From Isoetes taiwanensis (lineage: Eukaryota > Streptophyta > Lycopodiopsida > Isoetales > Isoetaceae), in contig JAJEKV010000091.1 in NCBI GenBank assembly GCA_021234155.1, forward strand, positions 3,915,501 to 3,979,500: a stretch of DNA of 64,000 nucleotides, given 5' to 3'. The notes beneath the pieces were generated by a model. It did not search any database, was not told the DNA's origin, and saw nothing but the letters and a program-made list of their open reading frames with translations. A program made the position numbers and the translations under genes. Shown one piece after another: positions 42,062 through 55,071 of this stretch. Numbering within the stretch: position 1 is the stretch's first letter; every line of letters starts with the position of its first letter.

Positions 42062-42950
42062 AACAAAACATTAGAAACCTACAAGTGGAAGACTAGTTTG
42101 ACATTTCTTTTTGCATCCTTCGGTATCTTTGTCCAAGTTTGAACAACTTGACATTAACTACAAGTACAATTTTTTGCCAAATATATGCTTTTCAGCTTTA
42201 GTGATAAACTCTTTGTGCATTTCTCCACACAAATGGATTAGAGCAACCACACAATTGCCTTTCTAGTTTATGCCTGTTCCTCGTTTTGCACATCTCCAAC
42301 ATGTGATTTAACAAGCTCCTTTCCTTCTCTTCCACGAGTTTTTTTTTGACTTGGCTCTGGAACAATTTCACCTAAAATTTAACTTGGCTCTATTATAATA
42401 GTTGGACCAGAACGAGGATATACTTGAGAGATAGCTGATCATCTTGCAACTCGTCCACGTGCAAAATACATGAAAATGGACTGGATAATTTGAAGTGGTG
42501 GAGTAGATTGAGAGGAAGCGATGAAGATTTGGAGTCCTCAAACTTTGGATATGAGGACACAATGAGTTCTTGAGGCATGCATGAATAACCATCAAAATCA
42601 TCAGACCATGCCATGGCAATGTTTGGAAATCTAAAATGCCAATAAAAAAGAAGAAGAAGAGCACGAGTCTGAATTGGAAGTGCAAAAGAAAAAGAAGAAG
42701 CAACAATATAGAAATAGAAGAAGCTATTCTACAAGAATTTAGAAAGAAAAGAAGAAGCAACTGTGTAATATCATTTCATTGCATTCTCAAACTAAAGCAA
42801 CATTACTTCAACAAGAAAATTTGAGTTGATTTAAAGTGGAAAATGTAGTGTATAGTAATATATGCGCAATATTCATATACATCATTCATTCAACTACTAT
42901 ATGTGCTTTATAGCCAAGAAGAAGATGAGATACAAAATCACATCTGAATG
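42062..42950. other. No recognisable gene
   Basis: AT-rich, with an A/G-rich stretch at about 42635-42765 that produces long basic or hydrophobic frames by composition only. Confidence 0.35.
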
Positions 42951-42954
42951 AATA

Positions 42955-43175
42955 GGAAGGAAGTTGGAAAACGTTTAATTTCCTATTGACTAAAAGGAAT
43001 GTAAACTAAAATTTCAAAAAACGAAGAAAGGATTGGAACATATTTAATTTTCTATTGAGTGAAAGAAATGCAAAGGCGAGGTTGGAAAACATTTAATATT
43101 GACTTAAAGGAAATGTAAGCTAAAATTTCAAAGAACGAAGAAAGAATTGGAACATATTTAATTTTTGGGAGTTTC
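42955..43175. repeat. ~120-bp tandem duplication
   Basis: Two units share GTTGGAAAAC.TTTAAT, AAACTAAAATTTCAAA and AACGAAGAAAG.ATTGGAACAT (about 42964-43060 and 43081-43170). Confidence 0.55.
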
Positions 43176-44940
43176 ACCATTAAAAAATCATATGATACAT
43201 GTGCGTGATTGGTTAATGGTTTTATTTTTTTGAACACGTCTGTAGACGGTCGAAGTAGAATACGGTTGCATCACCATTTTTTTGTAGATGGTCGTGAAGG
43301 GGAGATCTGGGCGGGAACTCTTCACCCGTTTGATACGTTAGGGGTTCTTCAAGATCCGAGGCTCTGAATCATAGGGGTTCTTCAAGATCATAGGGGTTTG
43401 GAATATCAGATCTCTTTGAGTCTGATAGCAGATCATTTGATGTTTTAAGATTTAGATCTTCAGGAGCATCGTCATTACACCTTAGGTTTCGCATTGCCAT
43501 TCCAAGCTGGAGCTTCATCTTCAACTTCAGGTAATTATTTTTTGGCATGGGTGGCTGGTGTATTGCTGTAAAGTTCTTGCCTTTGCTTGATCACAAGTCT
43601 TTTCTTCAAGCTTCAGGCACCATCATATAATAACAAAGGATTTATTCTTTCTTCTGCATGCCCTTTGCCAACAGAGGTATCCATTTTCAGTATGGGTTCT
43701 GCCGCTACTCCATTCCAGGTACTGCGAGATTCTATTCGGTCCACAAGTCTATTTGATGCAGGTTTGCAAATCTAGGGCTTCAGTAGGGTGTATAATTGGT
43801 CTTCTACCACACTTAGAGCAAGGGCAGCCCAGTTTTCTTCTACCCTATTTGATTCATATTGCAGGTTTTGCTTTGGTTCAAAGTCAAGGTTTTTGCTACC
43901 TGCAAAGCTCCGATACAGAAGTTCATGAATGCTCTGGATTAAGGTCCTGCACTGTACATTTTATTCCTCTTCTGCATTCATCAAAGATTTCATCTGCTTT
44001 AGGTTTTCTTATTCTGATGGTGTCCATTTCAAGTTTTGTCCAAAATGCATTCTATTTAATACGATATTTAAATTCATTGTAGATTTATTGTAGGCCTAGC
44101 ATATCCATCCAACAACTTCGAGCTAAAAATTGTGTTCACTTTAAATGTATGCCCTTCTATCTCTTACGCTTTTATAGTTAGCAGTTCTGCTTGATAGTTT
44201 ACGATTTTTGTTTCAATGTTATATTTTAATTTATTACAGATCTGGTGCATGAATATTTAATGAGCTTGATAGTTCCCTTGTTAGTGCCAGTAGCCTAGAC
44301 TGTGATGGGGACTTCTAAAGGAATTTAAAATCTCGAGTAAGGCAGGTGCACATTTCTATCCTTTTCATCAAACATTTGAAGCATTTGATGTTGCATTAAT
44401 TGTTATTGTCAGAATTTTCCGTGCTGATGTGTGCATACATAGAGGTATATGTATATGTTCACATGAAGAGATCAGAATTTAGTGCCATAATGAGTAGGTA
44501 CAAAAAGAGTTCAATCCCCTTTTGAGATATGCAGGCCATGACATGATTGCAAATAATTTGCAAATATCTAATGTGTAGGATTTGCCAAGGAGGAAGAAAG
44601 AGAGACGGTCATTCAACTTCTTAGATAGATGGATTTTTTTTACATCCATGGGAACCCATCATCTCCTAATAAAGGGATGTTTACGTAAAATTTGGAAATG
44701 TCAACAGTAAAAGCACTAATTGTTTTATGGGGCAAATTCAGCATAAATTCATAAATGGAACTCACAATCCAAAATGGATTCACTTTATAGAAAGCAAAAC
44801 ATTCAGTTTTTCCAATCTCAACACGTATGCTTTTGAATACGACTTTAGTTAATCCCCTTAAACCCATCGTAATGACCTTAGCTAGTAGCATGAAAATAGT
44901 TTGGTTAGAATTGGTAATCCACCTATAGTCAGTAATAGTT
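43176..44940 (+). other. Possible non-coding or untranslated exons; no supported CDS
   Basis: Between 43250 and 43630 the sequence looks like a leader: a triplicated GGGGTTCTTCAAGATC-type phrase, then a CTTCAG|GTAATT donor-like site (about 43527) and a later GCTTCAG acceptor-like site (about 43615). Open frames at 43587-44082 show no family. I see no protein I can name. Confidence 0.2.
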
Positions 44941-45540
44941 TCCTATCAGGCGCCATGTGAGGTGTTGTCTGCCATTTCTGTGCATATCTCTCTCCTCCTG
45001 TATGGGTTTCAGACAATTTTTGGTGCACTGGAAAGCTTATATTGCAAACTTTTTGTGGGTATATGGCATTAGCAGTACAACGTCGAAATCTTTGTTAGAT
45101 TTGAGGTTTTCCATTTTGGCCTCTATGGTAAACCCTGGCATGTCTTCCTGTGCTGTTATTTCTTCTGCCTATTCTGCTGCCATGGCATTTGGACGTCCGT
45201 TTGTTGCTATCTCTTCTGTGGCATCTTCCTCCCCTGCAATCTGATGTTTCTGTAGTTTCTCCTGCTTTGCCTTCCAACTCGTGTCTTAATCCTCTTGCTT
45301 TTACACATTCATCTGCCAATGCATCCATTGATTTGCAACAATTCCCGCCTCTTGGTGCTTCCTTGTTTGCTGCAATTGCAGGTTCTTGTCCTCCTGTACA
45401 TTCTAATCCTCATGCTATCCATTTTCCGTTTATCTCTGTTGGGATTCTGCCTTTTACTTCCTCTTCAACAAGTCTTCTGCCTTCCCCCTGCTCTCACTCC
45501 TGCTCCTGCTCCTGCTCCTTGGATCTCTAGTAATACAGTT
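44941..45540 (+). pseudogene. Possible retroelement ORF1/gag fragment
   Basis: A frame at 45150-45530 includes SIDLQQFPPLGASLFAAIAG and then HAIHFPFISVGILP. FPPLG followed by FAAIAG and a short linker is reminiscent of the N-terminal part of plant L1-type LINE ORF1 proteins. No DUF4283 or zinc-knuckle continuation is seen, so the identification is weak. Confidence 0.25.
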
Positions 45541-47152
45541 GCTCATGTGTCATGTGCATGCTTTAGTGATTGGATAAAGCGTGATATGACATCTGGTGTG
45601 TGGTCATTGCACTGACCATAGTCTAACTCGTTAGGTTGGTTGGTTGTAGGGGACTTTGACTTAGGTTAAACTACCCCAATTCCATAGTTAGTATGTGCGT
45701 TGGTTTAGTTATGAGAGGAGTAAACTAGTTAGGTATGAAGGTGTAAGTTATTATAGATAGTATGTTTGTTAAGTTCTTGGAGAAAGGAGGTCTCTTGTTT
45801 CCAAGGGCCATAACTTTTTCTAGGTAACTCGGATGGAGGCAATTTTTCTACCAACGTGTCAGGCACGTTCCAATTACCCAAGCGCCACCAATATCCGGCA
45901 TCAAGATGGCATCAAATAGGCGCGGAAGCACAGAGTGCATGTCTGGCAAAACATCATTTTAGAATTGCAAAAGAAACGCGTATTTCCTCGGACACGTACT
46001 CGTATAAAAATGCATATTTCTGCTGTATAATTTAAAAAAAAAAAATTGACCTTTTAAAATTTGAATTTAAAAACAAAAGTGACGGTTATTTTTTTGTTCC
46101 TATCTTGACGACTTGCACTCTCGCCTCAGTCCCCATAGGCTGGGAGAAGGCTCATTTCCCCATAACCTCATTTCGCGCTTAGCGCCATGCTGCCACCCTA
46201 CCAGTGCCTCCTCTTGAACCTTCTCCTACACCAATGAACATGGCTCATACACGTGGTTTTGTGTATTATTGCAACCTCGGTGTCCACGGATCTTTGCAAA
46301 GCTTGGCGGCGACTTAGGCGACTTCGAGAAGGTCGACCTCCTCCTAAAAAGAGTTGGTGCGACATTTGCCCGTGGGACATAAGGGTACCCTACCCTATCT
46401 TCCACCTCTCGGAGCGCTTCCTCCTAAAGCTGACACAACTTAATATGGGCCCTTGGATTCTAACAACAAGCACAAATTAATCTGGATCCTTGATCTTCTC
46501 CCCTTTTAGACCTTTAAAGCGCAAGTCTTTATGTTGACGAGAGATTTGCCAAAAATTGGGTCAACATCACAAACAAAAAAGATGTGGCCGGTCCCCTCGG
46601 CCCACCAACTCAAAGATTTCTCATATTTCAAGTACAATAAATTAGTCTTCTTTGGCACAAAAAGAATTGGCTGGGGTTTTACGGATCCCATCAAACCTAT
46701 TAAGAAAATAGGGCTTTTAATGGACCCTCAAACCTATTGAAAATGATAATAATTTGGAGTTTTTAAGGTGTACTCCAACACCAAAATATAACTTGTAATG
46801 TGCACATAATACATCTATACTATGTAATAACACCATAATTATATGTGCCATGAGAAAGATTTAGAAAAGCAATGGTAGTTTTGGCCTTGGGGTAGGGCTT
46901 AAATGTGAGCGAGGGCAATTTTGGGGGCATGGTGGAATAGATCGCCCAAACAAAAATATTTTCAAAGGGCAAGAGATATGAGGAATATTGAATATAAATA
47001 ATGGCGAGGAAAAACAATGGTGGAAAAAGGCAAAGGAAAGATAATTAAAGCGTTTATATATTGAGTGGCTTTAAAATAGAAGAAATATGGTGAGTGGGCT
47101 ATAAATGACAAAAAAAAAAGGACCTCAAAACTAAAAGTGGCAAAAGCGTGGG
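45541..47152. other. No recognisable gene
   Basis: Unique sequence. Frames at 46253-46480 and 46531-46740 have no family signature. Confidence 0.35.
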
Positions 47153-49010
47153 AAGGAAGGAAGGAAGGAAGGTACTTTTATAGATCCCACGGAGACCAAT
47201 GGGTCTATGGGACCCAATACAAACGGACAAAGCGGATTCTTGCCGGATTAAAAACCCCGCCCGAAGAGATTTTGAGGAAAAAGGCGTGGCAGCAATCAGA
47301 CTGTGACAAACTAACATACAAAATGGCTGCAAATATATCTGATCATGCACGCTTTTATGATGCCTAATCGACGGCGGCGGGGGAAAAAGGTGACCTCTCG
47401 AATCGATTACCTCTGAATATGCGACCCGGGGCGCGTCTTGGCGGTGTGTTCATCGGCAAATGTAAGGTCAAGTCCGGCCGTACTAAGGGCGTGTCGGCGG
47501 ATCGGTGAGCATTTGGGCAACTCACGGAAAGTGTGAGACTCATCCTCAATGGCACGGTTTGCGGCAGCCGGCGCACGTCTGGCGGGCTCCCCAATCCACT
47601 GCGAATCTCGATCGCGAAGATGGTGGGCTTTTGTGCCGAATGGAGGCAATGAGTCTGCGGCTTTTGAGGCATTTGGGGAGCGGTAAATTTTGTGGGCCCG
47701 GTCTAACGGGGTTGATGTGCTCCTTGTAATGGGTCGTTTTGACCACGCTTCACAGAAGCCCAGGGGTCCCGAGCTTGCCAAGGAACAAAGCGTCTAGGTA
47801 CTCCCGCGGTAGGCATCCACGATCGGCATTGTGTCCACCTCGCGACGATTATCACCTTATCGTTCCATCTAGCGAACCATTGATCTCTCTTACCCCTCCA
47901 ACAGGCCCTAAGCATTTGCCGGACTCATTGCCATAGTGTAAGCCCGGTGCGGGACCCGAGCATCACCCATAGTAACCACTTTTACGAAAATAGGCGATGT
48001 GTCTATCGGGCTGAGGCGGCAAGAATCCGGTTTCCAGCGAAATCGATAGGGAGGCTGAAGGTTTCACCCAAGTGCGTGCCAAGTCATTCCATGTCGCCAA
48101 AAAGGCGAGCGGGCCCCAAACCTCGACCGTCTGAAGGGACGGGCTCGACGGTGCCGGAGCAGATGTGGCCCGTGGCCCCAATCATAGAGCTACGCACGGT
48201 GGCTGTTGTTACGCATGGCATAAAGCGCTTTCGGCCCTTTGTCACCCATGGCGGATGGGCGCCTCCATGGAGGCGAGGAAGGAACTCCACCCCTAGATAC
48301 TTATAGGTGGGTGTGGCGTCCACGAGTTGTCCCGATATGTGAGTCGCGGGAGGCATGGGGTGGCGATGAAGAGGATATGAGGAACCACCACGGTCTTGGC
48401 GATTCATGCGCATGTCTACGGCTGACCGAGAATGTGTCTAGGGCATCCGGGTGAGGCCGCAACCCCGGGGTGTGGGCGGCGGGCCAACATCGTCGCATAG
48501 ATGGTGGCCGGATGACACAGTGCAAAAGGCGTATGCCATCGCATGCTTTCGGTAAGCGGGGCTCTAAGCGATCAATGTAGAGGCCAAAAAGTGTTGGCGA
48601 GAGGGGCAACCACTTGGGACCCGATACTGCGGTGAATGCTTGGCGCGTCGGTGCATCTGCCAAAACAACTCTCATACAACGCCCATATGGCATTACGCAC
48701 GGCGGCCGAGGAGCCCGATTGATCGATCTAGCCCACGGTTGGTGGCTCCACGGACATATCGACCCTCGGGCGTATACATTACGGGGACTTCCCCCATGGC
48801 GACCAACTTCGCCATGGCGAAACCCTCCGTCGGTTTGGGCCATCTATAATATGAGGTCGAGAAAGAAGGTCCGCGAAAGGGTCATTCCGCCCGCCTTCAA
48901 TGGGGGCTCCTCGTAAGCGGAAGCGTGAATACAGGGTTAGCACTACGGCATAAATCACATATAAATAACCACCACGAAGGGTGGCACATCCATCAAATAC
49001 CAGCGGCAAA
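47153..49010 (-). mobile_element. LINE-4: degraded, CpG-rich copy of the LINE-2-like family
   Basis: The 3' end on the minus strand reads CCCATAGACCCATTGGTCTCCGTGGG and then a TTCC tail (GGAAGGAAGG at 47153-47172 on +). The minus frame 48843-48301 contains LPLSPTLFGLYIDRLEPRLP, matching the RT segment CPMSPTLFGLFIDSLEEWL of LINE-2. The frame 48413-48084 contains PTYKYLGVEFLPRLHGGAH, the post-RT YKYLG region. Coding is otherwise shredded. From about 47370 to 49680 the base composition is clearly GC- and CpG-richer than its surroundings. Confidence 0.72.
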
Positions 49011-49700
49011 GAATATGCATCTAAACCTAAGAAAACACCCCAAACCCATGGTTCTACCCGATTCGGACTCGGTGAGGATCGTGGCGGCTAGGTCTCAAGA
49101 GATCGGCGGGGCCGAATCTTGACATGGCGTTGGCTGACATAGAACATTGGCTAGGGTTGTCCACTCCATCCGCCCTCACATTGCACACTTTGCGGATGGG
49201 TCAATTCAGCTATGCGTCGCTATAGCCTTCAGGAAGGGGCCGAGGCATCACCCTGCGAGCCTACTCGAGGGGTTCATGAAGTCCCGGTCGGAGTAGCAGG
49301 TCGGGGAAGCGTCCCCTTCGGAATCGCAGTGGCTCCATGGGCGAGCTAGAGAATCGCGTGCCCATCAGCGACCCCGCATCCGTACCCGACTTACTCGCCC
49401 TAAATCTACTCAAAGTGCAAAGGTGCCCCCCGCGGGTCACACCTTCCCACCGAGGGAGTGTCGGACCCATACCGGCCCTCGTGGCCGGCTATCGGGCCTA
49501 GCTCACTATAGGAGTCCCGAGGGAGCCTTTTATGTTCGATGCGGGACCCGCCAACCACTTCACCCAGCGTGTTCCTTATCGGTGCTAAGCCCGGTACCAT
49601 AGCATCTATGACCGGTGGGCTCTTGTACACAGGCGCATTTAGCGGGATAATGAGGGCTCTATCTAGGAGCATACTACAATAAATAGCCTCGAGGGTCTCT
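49011..49700. other. CpG-rich stretch of unknown identity
   Basis: Continues the unusual composition of LINE-4 up to about 49680. Minus frame 49672-49406 is open but has no recognised motif. It may be more LINE-4 or part of the gypsy LTR region to its right. Confidence 0.3.
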
Positions 49701-50321
49701 ACCCCCTTAATCCCCCATTTCGGAGTAACACTAGGCTAACAACCACCAATCCATCCATTACAAGCAAGAACCCGAATCGAAATATATAGAGAATCTACCT
49801 TTACAATCAAGGGTTAGTTCCTCACGGTAAAAACAGAAAGAATAGACCAACAACCAAAGCAGGTGCCCAACGGCTATCCTAAATTCACAACTACACTAGC
49901 CACCCACACCGTATTTGTTTCGACCCGTTGTCATTGGGGATCTCCATGCAGCGGTCACGGTGTTTAGCTTGTGTGTGAGGGGGTGGCTTCGGCTCACAGT
50001 CACAAGGGTGGCGCTCCCTTTGCTCAAAGGTGAGTTGTGGCTGATATGGGGGTGGTGATCCACCCTATTGACCCCAATTAGCATTATCATGCTAACCAAT
50101 GGAAATTTGGCCGCGTGGCCTTCCCAAACCATAATTAGCTTAATTATGGTTTTAAATATTAGTTCCTTAATTATAGGTTATTATTGTCAATAATTAAATT
50201 AGCATAGCTAATTTAATCCTTTTAAGTGAACCCCTAGGTTCCCATACCCCATGTGCGTATGTATCCTTGGTGGCGATGTCAACATATTTATACTTATCCG
50301 GTATAAATACTTGGAGCGTCA
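49700..50321 (-). repeat. 3' LTR (start) of a chromovirus-type gypsy remnant, minus strand
   Basis: On the minus strand a polypurine tract AAGGAGGGAGAA (within 50322-50340) abuts TGACGCTCC at 50321, the usual start of a gypsy 3' LTR. TATA-like boxes (TATTTATACC and TATAAATATG) lie at about 50280-50307. The far end of the LTR is not defined. I place it tentatively near 49700. Confidence 0.55.
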
Positions 50322-51272
50322 TTCTCCCTCCTTAAAGAAATAATGTTGTCCCTCGGCATTGAGGTTAGATATAAAATATAATAAATGACAATAAGGAAAT
50401 TCCTTATTTGAAGGTAATATATTAAAGCTTTCAAGTTGACAGCAGTTTAAGCATCAAAAGTGCAATTTACATCATTATCACAATTAAAAGTGCAAGGACC
50501 AAGGTCAAGGTCAACAACAAAGCAGAACATGTAGATAACATAAAGCGAAGAAATCGGGTCATCGGCAACCCCTAACATGGGCCGGTCCGTCTTGCTCAGC
50601 GGCATGCACATGGTAATATATCGGATTTATATAGATAAAATAATTAGGTTGTGGTTGAAGGGTCCACCCCTATAAGAAAATAAAAAGAAAATTTATCTAC
50701 AAAGGAACCTATCATGCCTATAGTTAGCAGTTCATTGTGGCGTAAGGAATGGTCGGGGTTCTATTATAGCCAAGATGAAGCGGCTATGAACTACATGTTT
50801 TACAAGCGGTTGGCGGTCATGTCCACATTGGCCGAGTACACACGTCCTAAGGAACAGAGAGGTGATCCCATCGCCGGTAACCGTTGTTAACTTCGATGCA
50901 TCTACCCCTCTACATATTCTCGGCCCGAATCAAGTCTCAAGCTTCTGGCGGGGGGGCGGGGTTGATAGCATCGTTGATGTCTTGACCTTGAGATTGTTGC
51001 ATAAAATCTGGATAGTGCTTCTCAAGGTGCGCTTCCATCACCCGCGTAGCATCCTCCAGGCAAGTGCTTCCACTTGACCAGGTATTGCAACTTTTGAGTC
51101 CTCAGAATTACGTTTATAAGCGGTCAAGGAGAGCTTCGGGCACTATCTCGAGCTGCTCCCTGTCATTTCGAGGAGGGTTGGGGTTTCCAAAACCTCCTCG
51201 GGATCGGGGGTGTGTTGTTTGAAGACTCACGTGGAAGACCTTGTGGATCTTAAGGCGGGCGCAGATCAAGCG
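50322..51272 (-). pseudogene. pol: Ty3/gypsy (chromovirus) pol C-terminus with chromodomain remnant
   Basis: Minus-strand phrases in order are ARLKIHKVFHVSLQTTH (about 51265-51215; families usually have HLKIHNVFHVSLLKP), then REQLEIVPEALLDR (about 51160-51120) and QYLVKWKHLP..EDATRVMEAHLEKHYPDF (about 51095-51000). The last is a chromodomain, with YLVKWK as its hallmark, and marks the chromovirus branch. Frameshifts interrupt it. Everything upstream (RT, RNase H, integrase core) is missing; the remnant is cut off near 51275 by unrelated repeats. Confidence 0.75.
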
Positions 51273-51274
51273 AT

Positions 51275-54200
51275 ATGCTTATTGCTGTTGAGAAAAAGTT
51301 TTTGGCTAGACAAAAATTAAGTCAAGATACATTGCCATGTCATTTGCCTAGTCATCACCATTGCCATGTCATATGCCATCACAATTGCCTAGTCATCTTT
51401 TTTTTTTGCCATATTTCACATCCTATGGTTTAAGCTATGCAAAAAATTATTCCTAGCAAAGATTCCAATTGAGATGGGAGGAATATGCTAATATCCTTTA
51501 TCTTGGCCTTTGGATTTATTGCCTTGGTTAATTGCCTTTCTATAAAAAATAAAAAATTTTTCCTATTCTACCCCACCTGGCATTCTCTACCCCCCCCCCC
51601 TGACTCATCCACCAATCCACACCCTCCATTGGCACTATGGGGCGTGGGGGCGAACGCGAGGCGGTTCCCCTTCATAATGGCGTTTATTGAAGGAAAAGAG
51701 TGCGGTGGAAATTCCTTTTATACACTAGTGCTTTTCTAAACATGCACGTGGGATATTTGGACTATTTTTCAAGAACCTAATTTTTGATGAAGGCCAAGAT
51801 CGAGGAAAAATTGGTTGGAATTACACCTTAATCATAGCTCTCACCCTCCATTCACCTACATCCATCTGGACTCATAAAACAAACAAAATTTGAATTTCAA
51901 AGCGGGGAATTTGCCAATTTAGTGAAGCGGTAGTTTAAGATGGATTGAGATCTTGCATTGTTTTAGGGGTTGTATCGTGAAGAGCGTCGACTTAGAGCTT
52001 TTTCCGAGGCGAGGATTGGTTCCTAAATTTTGCATTTGCTCCTCTAGCCCTCCAAATTCGGGGCCGGGCTATTGAAGTTATCGACCACTTTTGAGATTAT
52101 TGACAATTTGATTGTTTGATTGTTTTCCACAAGAGACCATTGGGCGTCCATTCCATTCTTTTAGAATCCTTCTTGAATGAAAAATCGACCTTAGAAAAAA
52201 TTAGGTGTGGTGATTGTTCTTGAGCTTAATCCTTGATTTTGAGAAAACTAAAATAATTTAGTTTCAAATTTTTACACTTATAACTAGAAAAAACACAAAA
52301 AACACAAAAACCAATTAGATTTCATATTAGGTAAAAGTTGCTCTGGGTTCTTGCAGTCAATTGATAGGAGATTTTAATCAAATTCTACCCTTTAGGTTGT
52401 TAATTTCTGAAATTTTTAAGTTGCCTTCAATCTAGACACCCGTCGGAGATATCTCAAATTTCAAAACTAAAAAACTTGTTCCATCTTCAATGCACCAAAA
52501 AATAGCTTGCTTGTTCTTTGGTATTGACCAATTTTGACCGGTCGGAAGTGTGATTTTGAGAACCTTGCTTATCTCGACTCTATCTAGACTTTTGAACACT
52601 TGTTCCCACATGCATTAAGAAGATCTACATCAAAAAATCAATTGATTTGCTTGATTTGATTTTAAATGGCACAAGTTTATGGTTAGACCATTTTTTTGCT
52701 TCGGAAAGCATTCGATCTTGAAATTTCGGTGACTTTTCGAGGTTTGGTGATTGAGTGGTTGCCTTAAGCAACACGGAGGTTCTAAACCATTAGGTTGGAG
52801 GTTTTGCCAAAAAGCCTTCAACAAAGGCGTTCGATGGCGAGAGAGTTGATGAACCCTATCAACATTGTGCACCTAAAAGGTATTAGCAACAACATGTTGC
52901 CCGATAGTTTCATTCAGTTAAAAGCATTCAAAATTTGTAGGTAGGATTAGTTAAGATATCACATAGAAAAGTAAAAATAAAATAAAGAAAAACACAAAAA
53001 GTGAAAACAAAGAAAAAAGCAAAAATATTGAGGCGGTTCTAGTTGTTGAGTTTTATTTTTAAGCTTATAGATTACATACTAATTGACTTCTAGTGTTGCA
53101 AGGGCAAAGAGTGCAATGCGGAGATCTGATCAAGTTGAGGACAAATCAAGTGCTAATCATGGATTCCATGCGGGGAACATCACGAATATCATACTCATAC
53201 ATCTCATTTTTTAAGCTCACCACACTACACTTCATCATTCAAAGTTCTTTGCCATTTTTCCCACAACAACAACTCATCGAGGCTAATAGGTTTTATTTTC
53301 ACATGCGGGTGCATCCTAATATCTTCATTCACTATTCATGCAGCAGAGTTGATCTTACTACACCTAAAGACCTTCCACATCTCCATAAAATCCCGGACCT
53401 ACTGTCATATTCCCATCCAATGAGTTCTCTTTTCCTAAACGAATTTATTTGTCATGCGAGTTCACACTGAAAAAGTCACCTCCATATACACATTCATAGC
53501 ATCTTGAGCATCATTGCCATCTTTGTTTTCTTCAAATCCATTTGCAGGTTCATTAAGTTGCCAAGCACATTCTCACATTGGCAACTAGGCGGAATCTTAC
53601 CATGAGTTTCAAGCGGCAAGTCAAAGGGGTGGCGGACCCGACCTATTCTTTCGGTTTGGCATAATCTTTGCCATGCTATGGCGACATGGAAGAAACAAGA
53701 CACATTTTAAGACTAATCCTTACACTTTGATCTGAATTTCAAGGCACTAGAAAAATGCCTTATTGGCATACATTGAAAGCTTGAAGAGCAAGGAGAGGAC
53801 AATTGACTCGGGTCACACAAAAGAGGCAAAAAAAGAATCAAGCAAAAAAAAAAAGAAGACCCTAGAAGATCTCTTGGTATGTGATCATTTGAGTTCTTGA
53901 CATCTTTGTGCAGTTTGATTTCCATTCCACATCTCCCATGCTTTTCACCACCATGAAATACCCATGAGATCTTGAATTCCATGTCTACAATTCCTTTCCA
54001 AGTCAAACTTAGCTTTAAAGATTCTTTCTAGTCAAAACTACACTTTTAAGAACCATTCACATGCCACACACTTTTCATACCACTTCCTCACCATCCAAAG
54101 TTCTAAAATCTCATTAGACTTGGTCATACATGTGGTCAAAAGGTCAACATTCCATCCATCAAAGTCAAAGAAAAGGGAAAATCATAAAATCCCTAAAGGG

Positions 54201-54850
54201 AAACATTCAAAAGTCAAGTTTGCCTAAAAATGCCAAAAGATTTGCATATTTACCAAAATTGACCCATGAAGGGTACATTCGAAGTGCCAAGTCATCATAC
54301 ACATCACCACTCTTGTCATGCCATGTCATGCCTCTATCTCCATGATCAAACTCTAAATCTTTGTCAAAAGCCTTAAAATTACACCCATAAGATGACACAT
54401 CACCTTGCCACATCATCACTAGCACCACCACATCACCATCCCGCGTGTCACACACATCATGATCACATCACTTGAGATTTTGACTAGAAAGAATTTTCTA
54501 AGCCAAGCTGATTGACACGTCACCATCACTATTTGCCATGTCATGTCTACCTTGCCTTATCACCATTCTCACATGCCACATCACCTCCTTTTGAGCCATT
54601 TTTAAGCCAAAATAAAAAAATGCCCAATTGCAAAAAAGATTCTAGAATCTTCTAGAGCATACAAAAAGATTCCCATTGAAAAAAAGAAAATTAAAAAATT
54701 CATTTATCTTGGTCCTTATATTTGCCTCCTTGGGAATCGTGCCATAGTCCTTGGGTAAAAAAATTTCCTATCTACCCTCCTAATGGCGGTTTTCCCACAC
54801 CCCCATCATTCGACCTCAAAAGGCGGAAATCGGGATCATTCTAGTGGGCT
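51275..54850. repeat. Candidate non-coding LTR-like element or repeat pair
   Basis: Two regions, 51275-51720 and about 54270-54850, share phrases in the same order: TGCCATGTCAT...ATCACCA repeats, TTATCTTGG.CCTT, TTGCCT, and TTCCTAT.CTACCC just before a C-rich run (an uninterrupted C run at about 51591-51600). They could be the LTRs of a roughly 3.5-kb non-autonomous element. The interior has no coding capacity I can recognise, only A-rich stretches (for example 52970-53030) and short frames. No primer site, polypurine tract or target duplication was found. Confidence 0.35.
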
Positions 54851-55071
54851 GCTACAATGCAAAAGCAGAATGGATTGGGCGAAAGCAAGAAATTAAGAAC
54901 AAATCACGGGCCCAAAATAATCTTCAATCTATAAGAATAAGAAAAGGAAATACAATGCAAATTACCCTCCATGCCTCACGAAACATGGAGGGCCTCACGG
55001 AATCCATAATCAAGAGGTCTCTGAACCCTCTCAAGAATCTTGGATTAGGGAGAGAGAGGAGGGCTCGTTGT

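Noticed and set aside
42366-42760. Hydrophobic minus-strand frame resembling a membrane protein
   Set aside because: It is the complement of an A/G-rich stretch. Phe/Leu/Ser richness follows from composition.
45095-45328. Minus-strand basic frame
   Set aside because: It overlaps a low-complexity plus-strand frame, with no motif of its own.
53093-53470. 125-codon open frame
   Set aside because: No conserved motif, a non-ATG start and skewed composition inside a repeat region.
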